This document shows, piece by piece, positions 9,301 to 13,016 of a DNA stretch of 13,016 bases (the first letter of the stretch is position 1; each line of letters opens with the position of its first letter). A program made the position numbers and the translations under genes. The stretch is from the NCBI GenBank assembly GCA_028565635.1, contig JAOXYB010041061.1, forward strand, positions 1 to 13,016, in the 5' to 3' direction. Under the pieces are notes generated by a model. The model saw nothing but the letters and a program-made list of their open reading frames with translations, was not told the origin of the DNA and made no database searches. Source of the stretch: Phoronis ovalis (taxonomy: Eukaryota; Phoronida; Phoronidae).

Positions 9301-11764
9301 GTTCCAACCTCCCCCTAAATATTACACAAGCAAACCAAGCATATATTCAATAGAAATTATGACATATCTTCTCAATTAAAAATATTTTGCTAATATTAGA
9401 ATTTTTCCAGTTTTTCACATGATGTAGTATACTATATCTACTCCATAATTTGTTTTTGTACAATTTTGTTTCCTGTTGGCAGCTATCCTACTGGCTTTGT
9501 ACATTTTCTTTACGTCCCTTTTTTCTTTCGAATTAGCAGTTATATCTCGAAGACGGTTTGAGGTACAGGTACAGATATAGTACTTGAGGTGTGACATCCC
9601 TGGGGTAGACCATTGTTGACCTCGAGGTCAAAAGGCCATTTACAAGTTAAAGGTCAAATTTCTCAAAATGTTAGTACTGGGTTTCAGACAGGTAATTTGG
9701 GTGACCTCTAAGGTTATTTAAGTGCTACAAGGTCAGATTTTTCATTTTTGGAATCTTTTCAATTAATTTATTGAGGAAATGTGCTGTACCTCGAGAACAG
9801 TTGGTCTTACAGGCTTTCTACAACTATTGGCATCAAGGGTGTAGGGAACTGACCTCAAGGTCTAAAGGACATCTGGGGGTTAAGTGGTCAAAATCTTAAA
9901 ATAGCATAAAATGTTCAAAAATTATGTTTTCGTGTCATTCAGGAAGGATCAAGGTGGTGAGATCACTTTGGTGAAAAAGCCCAGAAACTATACTTTTGTT
10001 TAAATCCTATTGTGATTTTTTTTTGTTGTTCACTCAGTTGTTTACAAAGCTTATTACGTTTCTATTCTACTTAGAGAGGTTAAATGACTTTCCAGGCTGC
10101 TTGTATTAATTAACTGAATTAAGAGTTCTGTTATAGGCAGCAAATCTACTGATTTTGTTTTGATTTCTTCTTTCCTCCCTTTTCCCCTTTTTCCAATTTT
10201 TTGCAAGCTGTGTCTCATAATTAGAGGTGGTATACTAGAGGTCAAAAGGTCAAAAGCAGTTACCCTTGCATATGCTTAAACACTATAATATAGTTTGTAA
10301 TTGGATGGTAGTTATATAAAAGCAGAAAACAGGAAACAGTAGCGCAACAAAAACACTGTATTGATAAGATGATGTTTAGTTTTATATAATGTTGATCATG
10401 CATATCCAGTAAAAATAAATGTTTGGATTTGGTAAGTCAAGTAAAGGACATTACTGTGTGCAAGAAATATAAACAAAATTTCATGTTATTAATAATTTTT
10501 ACCTTATCCCTGCCATTTGGCTCTCCTTGGTCCCAGTTTGTATAAGTGACATCTTCATTATCTGTCCACATAAAAATCTGTTCCCGTAGCGCCATACCAA
10601 TCCATAATGCTCTGTCTACTCCATACAGTTTACTAGTTAAGAAGGCTAAAAACAAAGCAACGTTATTTATGGGAACAGTTCGTTTATTGAATAAATAAAC
10701 TCTACACTTCATTATTTTGAAAAAAAACTATTAATTTGTTTATGTAAAATGCCAGTTTTAAAACTTAAGGCACCATTAATAGGAAAAATAGTAGCCAACA
10801 AGCAACAACCAGTTGCAAGTAAAATTTAATGCACATTCTCTTTGATGTGGAGTTATATACCAGTAGAGAACATGCTGTATTTAAGTTTCTGAAAACACCT
10901 CGTTTTAATTGAATTATTTTAGCTGAATTATTATAATACTCCATCAGAAGTTACAGTACTTACTGTTTTCGTCAGCAGTTTGAAAGCTTGCGAGGTAGTC
11001 ACCATTTTGGTTGCATGCATCTCGAGCAGATGTCCAGTTCTTGTAGTCATCAGGTTGAGAATAAATTTTGAAACATTTGTTGTTGAATGTATAATACCCC
11101 GAGGGACAGAATCCTGGTAATGGGGCAGGATTTGGGGTGGTTATGGGCACAGCTCCTTTGTATTTTTCACAGATGAAACCAGTTAGAAATGAACAGTGTT
11201 CATCATTCCATTTACCTACAGAGTGATGTTAGCTAGTAAGGATATTTAAAGGAAGTAATTATTAATTTATTACAATGCATTTCTTAGTATGCATTTGTAA
11301 TCCATATCACGGAAGAGTAAAACATTAGGAGATTGCAGTTACTTAGATTACATCAGCGATATAGCATATAGGGGACACTTTCAGTAAATAAATCTCTGTG
11401 AAACTGCTAGAAACTTTAGTGGTCTTTCCAGTACTTTTGCTGGAATATTCAGTTACATGTTTAACATTAAAATTACAAGTATTATTATATATCATCCTCT
11501 GACAATTTTTTGTTTAATCATTTTAATTTTTACACAAATTTGTTGCTGGTAAACCATGATTGGATGAAATTTGTATACGTTATAGTTCTACGTACCTCCT
11601 CTAATAAGCATAGCAACGCAAGCCTCACCACCACCCCAGTCATTGGGTTCAGAGGTGGCCCAGTTATAGTAAACTCCTGGCTGACCATCCACCCACCTGT
11701 GGCCACTACCAACAGACAGCTCATTTAACCCAATCCAGATTTGCCTTAAGCCAAGAGTTGCAAT
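3089..11764 (-). CDS. mannose-receptor-like multi-CTLD membrane lectin, 5'-partial spliced gene model
   Basis: Eleven exons join in one frame (2004 bases, 667 residues plus TAA). Numbering from the first visible residue: CTLD A C-terminal half 1-75, CTLD B 93-219, CTLD C 236-365, CTLD D 384-512, Pro/Thr/Ser-rich stalk about 515-585, transmembrane helix 592-613, cytoplasmic tail 614-667. This order matches the C-terminal part of mannose-receptor-family proteins, which are type I endocytic receptors with several CTLDs. EPN plus WND in A, B and D suggests calcium-dependent binding of mannose-type sugars; C is divergent. All introns from the B-C linker onward that fall between modules are phase 1, the usual phase for extracellular module shuffling. 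The signal peptide, any ricin-type or fibronectin-II domain, and the first half of CTLD A are not seen. The family call is strong; ligand and orthology are inference. Confidence 0.88.
3352..3918 (-). other. intron, phase 1, between stalk and transmembrane exons
   Basis: This intron is bounded by the donor GTACAT at 3918 and the acceptor TTTCAG at 3352. It is AT-rich. I see no further exon, RNA gene or mobile element in it. Confidence 0.8.
3919..3993 (-). CDS. stalk exon 2, Thr/Pro/Lys-rich
   Basis: The acceptor TATTTCCTTCAG and the donor GCAG|GTACAT bound a 75-base phase 1-1 exon. It encodes a low-complexity juxtamembrane segment (GSATKGPKTV..., then ...TTNPGSKKQPQA) rich in Thr, Pro, Gly and Lys. 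Such a segment would act as an extended spacer holding the lectin domains off the membrane and could be O-glycosylated. Its symmetrical phase means it can be skipped without shifting frame. The composition fits between the lectin exons and the transmembrane exon, and the frame is kept on both sides. Confidence 0.82.
3994..4780 (-). other. intron, phase 1, between the two stalk exons
   Basis: This is 787 bases of AT-rich sequence between the donor GTAAGA and the acceptor CCTTCAG. I see no additional stalk exon or mobile element in it. Confidence 0.75.
4781..4903 (-). CDS. stalk exon 1, mucin-like Pro/Thr/Ser-rich
   Basis: This 123-base phase 1-1 exon follows the acceptor ATATTTTTAG and ends at CCAG|GTAAGAAA. 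It encodes 41 residues including SSNTPPNNTPPTVPTLSPGG, a dense Pro/Thr/Ser stretch typical of O-glycosylated stalks. NNT is one N-glycosylation sequon. A second AG nine bases into the exon (start 4894) would also keep frame and drop three residues (T-A-V), so the exact start is uncertain. It joins CTLD D to the juxtamembrane exon. Confidence 0.86.
4904..5445 (-). other. intron, phase 1, between CTLD D and stalk
   Basis: It contains a perfect 12-base palindrome GCCACCGGTGGC at 5005-5016 and a minus open frame (5212-4970) with no recognisable motif. A Pro-rich reading near 5030-4965 would need phase 2 borders and does not fit the flanking phase 1 exons. Confidence 0.7.
5446..5619 (-). CDS. CTLD D, C-terminal half with EPN and WND
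   Basis: The acceptor ACATGACAG and the donor ATGG|GTAATA bound this 174-base phase 1-1 exon. It encodes residues 457-514: GGFVWKDNTPVQYTKWADG, then EPND (476-479), the Cys at 488, WND (497-499), Cys 502 and GYVC (507-510). These are the long-loop and beta-4 calcium ligands of mannose-type lectin domains and the conserved CTLD cysteines. It is the most membrane-proximal lectin domain. With EPN and WND both intact, it is the best candidate in this protein, with B and A, for real calcium-dependent sugar binding. Confidence 0.94.
5620..6054. other. left part of intron between CTLD D exons
   Basis: A plus-strand open frame at 5665-5907 has no recognisable domain and sits wholly within the intron. 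I see no supported gene here. The part just left of 6055 may be older sequence of the adjoining LINE remnant, but no motif could be read. Confidence 0.6.
6055..6307 (+). mobile_element. LINE (non-LTR retrotransposon) remnant, reverse-transcriptase protein C-terminal tail
   Basis: Pieces in three plus frames line up with the C-terminal tail typical of many invertebrate non-LTR retrotransposon proteins. ALEIKRCGFQ then WLGHILRMPKD lies in one frame (6059-6135). GKRKPGRAKNT...MTDLQEMGLTWGEAQ is in the next (about 6135-6230). WRRIVAGICPIRDKEE, with a TAA at 6305-6307, is in the third (from 6248). At least two frameshifts, and an apparent loss between PK and GKRK, show it is dead. It lies antisense to the lectin gene within the intron between the two CTLD D exons. 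The clade (RTE-like, Jockey-like or other) cannot be fixed from the tail alone. Confidence 0.78.
6308..6696 (-). other. right part of intron between CTLD D exons
   Basis: This is AT-rich intronic sequence with no open frame, motif or repeat that I could identify. It lies just beyond the stop of the antisense LINE tail and may include its decayed 3' UTR. Confidence 0.5.
6697..6963 (-). CDS. CTLD C-D linker and CTLD D, N-terminal half
   Basis: The acceptor ATTTCTTCCAG and the donor GATG|GTAGGT bound this 267-base phase 1-1 exon (residues 368-457). A short Pro-rich linker (SVTPPYTQPPLVGG) leads into CPSDDDTWLPFNGFCYLF, then SFADASFEC, and VSIHSAEESTFL, the standard CTLD first-half pattern with its cysteines at 384, 395 and 414. 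The usual WIGL core is changed here to VWTSLL, where Thr-Ser replace Ile-Gly. The break inside the domain is after KNRD, in the loop that follows this core. The join to the next exon restores G-G-F-V-W in frame. Confidence 0.93.
7021..7310. mobile_element. foldback MITE with long inverted repeats and 5-bp duplication
   Basis: The left end CAGGCCTACCTAACC (from 7026) and the right end GGTTAGGTAGGCCTG (to 7305) are perfect inverted copies. The match continues imperfectly for about 100 bases on each side (for example CGCACTCTC near 7064 against GAGAGTGCAG near 7259, and CTACCATTCGAAC near 7085 against TTCGAATGGTAG near 7235). The centre holds a small hairpin, ACAAGTT...AACTTGT. AATAT flanks both ends (7021-7025 and 7306-7310), a 5-bp target-site duplication. 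The 280-base element has no transposase, so it is non-autonomous. CAG...CTG ends recall hAT elements, but those usually make 8-bp duplications, so no superfamily is assigned. Confidence 0.85.
7481..7652 (-). CDS. CTLD C, C-terminal half, divergent EPS/WVD site
   Basis: The acceptor CTATCTCTTGCAG enters in phase 0 and the donor CTGCCTG|GTAAAT leaves in phase 1 (172 bases, residues 311-368). Visible motifs are YNWVDHWPVVYTNW, EPSKGDNEGC (332-341), MWVDGNC (349-355) and AAVC (360-363). The lectin fold is clear. EPS replaces EPN and WVD replaces WND, so one carbonyl/amide ligand in each motif is lost. The site may bind sugar weakly or not at all. The fold and the phase join to the upstream exon are secure. 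Confidence 0.92.
7653..8203 (-). other. intron, phase 0, inside CTLD C
   Basis: This is 551 bases, bounded by ATG|GTAAGT and CTCTTGCAG. It is AT-rich and I see nothing else in it. Confidence 0.75.
8204..8466 (-). CDS. CTLD C, N-terminal half with linker
   Basis: The acceptor GTTAATTTTAG enters in phase 1 and the donor CAAATG|GTAAGT leaves in phase 0 (263 bases, residues 223-310). The linker (ANILTEWVEPNP) leads to CPKNWASFGEGCYYL, WDGAKQKCQAEG, ANLVSVTSEIEQSFL and IWIGLSDQM. This is a textbook CTLD first half, with the paired N-terminal cysteines of long-form domains. A short insert (SNAGTTA) sits between the WxxAxxxC helix and the LVSV strand. The exon ends right after the WIGL core. An upstream in-frame ATG makes a hydrophobic stretch inside the intron that looks like a signal peptide; it is discussed among the rejected items. 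Confidence 0.94.
8467..8987 (-). other. intron, phase 1, between CTLD B and C
   Basis: This is 521 bases of AT-rich sequence. It includes a short piece near 8610-8650 (TTGTCACTAGGGGTCGCCACCTC) that resembles repeat sequence at 2565-2630. I see no exon in it. Confidence 0.65.
8988..9090 (-). CDS. CTLD B, C-terminal third with WND
   Basis: The acceptor CCTGCATATAG enters in phase 0 and the donor CGAA|GTGAGT leaves in phase 1 (103 bases, residues 189-223). It reads EPCVELLHYGS, RWNDISC (204-210) and ERGYICM (213-219), the final beta strands of a CTLD. WND completes the calcium site whose EPN part is on the preceding exon. The intron upstream of it, between EPNGRDK and EPC, is a third break in this domain that CTLDs C and D lack. 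Confidence 0.93.
9191..9336. repeat. 73-bp tandem repeat, two copies
   Basis: The unit starting AAGTCGTCCACACAACAGAG at 9191 is repeated from 9264 as AAGTCATCCACACAACAGAG. Only a few of its 73 bases differ, so the duplication is recent. The plus-strand words NRAFSYMA and LPLNIT, in two frames, recall a peptide signature near the end of some LINE proteins. The unit may therefore be a duplicated LINE scrap; that origin is tentative. Confidence 0.88.
9540..9905. repeat. old diverged repeat pair rich in AGGTCA words
   Basis: Copy 1 has TATCTCGAAGACGGTT (near 9542) followed by TGACCTCGAGGTCAAAAGGCC (9617). Copy 2 has TACCTCGAGAACAGTT (near 9787) followed by TGACCTCAAGGTCTAAAGGAC (9850). The offset is 233-244 bases, so an indel separates them. 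Repeats of this wording are, as I recall, dispersed widely in marine invertebrate genomes. They are probably a decayed repetitive element rather than a regulatory cluster. Confidence 0.55.
10503..10645 (-). CDS. CTLD B, central exon with EPN
   Basis: The acceptor TTTGTTTTTAG enters in phase 1 and the donor GATAAG|GTAAAA leaves in phase 0 (143 bases, residues 141-188). It encodes FLTSKLYGVDRALWIGM, FMWTDNEDV, YTNWDQGEPNGRDK. WIGM is the WIGL core and EPN (182-184) is the mannose-type calcium motif. The join to the next exon gives GRDKEPCVEL, correct spacing to the penultimate cysteine. Confidence 0.94.
10646..10963 (-). other. intron, phase 1, inside CTLD B
   Basis: This is 318 bases of AT-rich sequence. 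I see nothing in it beyond the splice borders GTAAGTAC and TTTTTAG. Confidence 0.75.
10964..11215 (-). CDS. end of CTLD A, linker, and start of CTLD B
   Basis: The acceptor CTCTGTAG and the strong donor AACA|GTAAGT bound this 252-base phase 1-1 exon (residues 57-141). It first completes CTLD A (KWNDEHC, GFICEKY), then a Pro-rich linker (AVPITTPNPAPLPG), then begins CTLD B: CPSGYYTFNNKCFKIY, WTSARDACNQNG, YLASFQTADEN. Unlike the B-C and C-D boundaries, no intron separates A from B, so one exon spans two domains. NWT (116-118) is an N-glycosylation sequon. Confidence 0.94.
11216..11595 (-). other. intron, phase 1, inside CTLD A
   Basis: This is 380 bases, AT-rich, bounded by GAG|GTACGT and CTGTAG. 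I see no other feature in it. Confidence 0.7.
11596..11764 (-). CDS. CTLD A, central part with WIGL and EPN; first securely placed exon
   Basis: The acceptor TGATCTTTTTAG enters in phase 0 and the donor AGGAG|GTACGT leaves in phase 1 (169 bases, residues 1-57). It reads QIWIGLNEL, HRWVDGQPG, YYNWATSEPNDWGGGEAC. WIGL, EPND (39-42) and the following Cys identify a mannose-type CTLD, completed by WND on the next exon. The other two forward frames hit stops at once, so phase 0 entry is needed. No first half of this domain was found upstream in the window. Confidence 0.93.
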
Positions 11765-12547
11765 CTAAAAAGATCAACAAATAGGCAAGTGAATATGATT
11801 ACATATTATTTATACATCATTTTAGTCTTAAAGTTTTCAAGGCAGTTTTTCATTTTACTTTTTTACTTTATTGTAATCGAGTCCAATTGTTAGTCACTGT
11901 ATGTAAAGCCCCCATTCGATGGTCAACTGTCTATATGTACTTAATGATATTCAATTTGGATATTTCATAACACAATATTATAATAAACACCAATAACATA
12001 AACTTGTTGGTGCTTTTTAAAAACATTGTACACAAATGCCCATCACGTTGTAGTAGCAAATTTATGAAGCAACTCATCAAAATGTAAAGTGAACCTATAA
12101 TATGGATGAAGTTTGATCTAAATGCCTGTAGGTAATGTGATCATTTGAAGTGCAGTCAGGATAAACATGCATGCACACTGATCCATTTCTCAAATTGTCC
12201 TAATTTTTAAGATACTAGGCAAATTATACACTATGCCTACATAATTTTACCTTAAGATAAGGTCAAGGTTAAAGGAGCATTTGATATACAGTATGTAATG
12301 GCAAAGTTGCAGATATGACTTGGATTGTATCTGTAAGACATAGTATGCACTATGTGCATATATATATAGCACACACATGCAGCACATTGATCATGATTCA
12401 ATAGTATGTAAAGCTCTAGAGCCATGTGATTATATCTTTTGTGTGCCTTGGTACAATGTTTCTACAAGGTTTCATGAGAGACATTGACCATTATGTACAG
12501 TATGTATATAATTTGACCTTGGAAATCAATCATAGAACAGTGTATAC
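11765..12547 (-). other. stretch upstream of CTLD A exon, no CTLD first half seen
   Basis: This is AT-rich with many stops in all minus frames. I searched by eye for the WxxAxxxC and LxSIxSxxE patterns of a CTLD first half and found none. It holds small AGGTCA-like words near 12262 and a TATATATATA run near 12359. It is probably intron. Confidence 0.6.
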
Positions 12548-12610
12548 CTTGACTATAATCCCATTCACACTGTGTATTAGATGGACATAAAAATGCACTA
12601 TTACATAACT
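12548..12610 (-). CDS. candidate EGF-like partial exon
   Basis: The acceptor GGACCTCCTCAG and the donor CAAG|GTATAC bound 63 bases in phase 1-1. They read LCNSAFLCPSNTQCEWDYSQ. C-x5-C-x5-C with CPSNTxC matches the first half of an EGF-like domain, in which the next cysteines (CxC) would lie on a following exon. That second half is not seen. A phase 1 exit also cannot join the phase 0 exon at 11764. It may be an alternative or relic exon of the lectin gene, or belong to a different transcript. Confidence 0.38.
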
Positions 12611-13016
12611 CTGAGGAGGTCCAAATTTGTAAATAAATGTAATTATTATACAAGGCAATCAATTGTCAGAGACATATATCCATCCTACAAATGTTGCCTT
12701 ATTTCATGAATCATGAGTAAACGCTTATGAACAACAGGTCCAGGAACATAATTGCATGTTCATAAAGTTAGTGTGAATTCGATCCTCTGTGCAAGCCTCT
12801 TCATGATCTGACAAATCATGAAATGAGGAAACAATTGTGGAATGCATATATATCCCCGACTGTAAAACAACAACCACTGTCGAAGATCATAAAGATAAAT
12901 TGACGACTAAACTGGTTCGGTTATGTGACTAGAATGATCAACAAGAGGTCTGTGGGTGCAGACAGATGCCCATCATATGATGTAGTTTCTGTAGTTGTAA
13001 AGCCATCTTTGTATGT
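12611..13016 (-). other. window-end stretch with possible decayed lectin exon
   Basis: The minus strand near 12876-12844 reads W-L-L-F-Y-S-R-G-Y-I-C, ending like a CTLD, but it lacks the cysteine and WND expected before it. Another open minus stretch touches the right edge (13016-12920) without a motif. Nothing here is firm enough to call a gene. Confidence 0.3.

Larger units (their letters stand above)
9091..10502 (-). other. large intron, phase 0, inside CTLD B, repeat-rich
   Basis: At 1412 bases this is the longest intron in the model. It holds the 73-bp tandem pair (9191-9336) and the diverged AGGTCA-rich repeats (about 9540-9905), with a short trace near 10232-10255. The open frames at 9415-9597 and 10054-10245 (minus) have no recognisable motif. 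I see no additional CTLD exon. Confidence 0.75.

Noticed and set aside
10239-10252. AGGTCA-AA-AGGTCA as a nuclear receptor response element.
   Set aside because: It is real as a string, but it sits in decayed repeat sequence rich in the same word. No regulatory role is supported, so it is listed only as a finding to check.
11510-11728. Open frames on both strands over CTLD A.
   Set aside because: They read the lectin exon in the wrong frame or antisense. The real frame gives WIGL, EPN and in-phase joins.
12920-13016. Open minus stretch at the right edge.
   Set aside because: It has no recognisable motif and is cut by the window edge; an exon cannot be claimed.

Overview
This window looks like animal nuclear DNA, most likely from a marine invertebrate. 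The evidence is short coding exons with GT/AG borders and consistent phase, long AT-rich introns, mobile-element remnants inside introns, and extracellular C-type lectin modules. I see no bacterial operon, Shine-Dalgarno site or CRISPR. The species cannot be named from sequence alone. The diverged AGGTCA-rich repeats and the LINE tail resemble, from memory, repeats in echinoderm, hemichordate, amphioxus and lophotrochozoan genomes.

The main content is one minus-strand gene, transcribed from the right side of the window toward base 3089. Eleven exons (11764-11596, 11215-10964, 10645-10503, 9090-8988, 8466-8204, 7652-7481, 6963-6697, 5619-5446, 4903-4781, 3993-3919, 3351-3089) join without a phase break into 2004 coding bases, or 667 residues plus stop. 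The protein is the C-terminal part of a type I membrane receptor of the macrophage mannose receptor type. In order it has the C-terminal half of one C-type lectin domain (CTLD A), three complete CTLDs (B, C, D), a Pro/Thr/Ser-rich stalk, one transmembrane helix, and a short tail with two F-x-N-x-x-(Y/H) motifs. CTLDs A, B and D carry the EPN and WND calcium/mannose-type residues; C carries EPS and WVD. The signal peptide and 5' part lie outside the window or were not recognised.

Upstream, at 11765-13016, there is a short EGF-like candidate exon (12610-12548) and a doubtful CTLD C-terminal remnant near 12844-12876. No N-terminal half of CTLD A was found. Left of the gene, 314-2991 is AT-rich and mostly featureless apart from the 3' UTR. 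At the far left a short open exon (313-244) with a strong donor may begin another minus-strand gene that continues beyond base 1.

The introns hold a frameshifted LINE reverse-transcriptase tail (6055-6307), a 280-bp foldback MITE with a 5-bp duplication (7021-7310), a two-copy 73-bp tandem repeat (9191-9336) and an old diverged pair of AGGTCA-rich repeats (about 9540-9905). No wholly new biological system is evident. The most interesting signals are the tail motifs, the incomplete first CTLD with its neighbouring EGF-like exon, and the foldback element.
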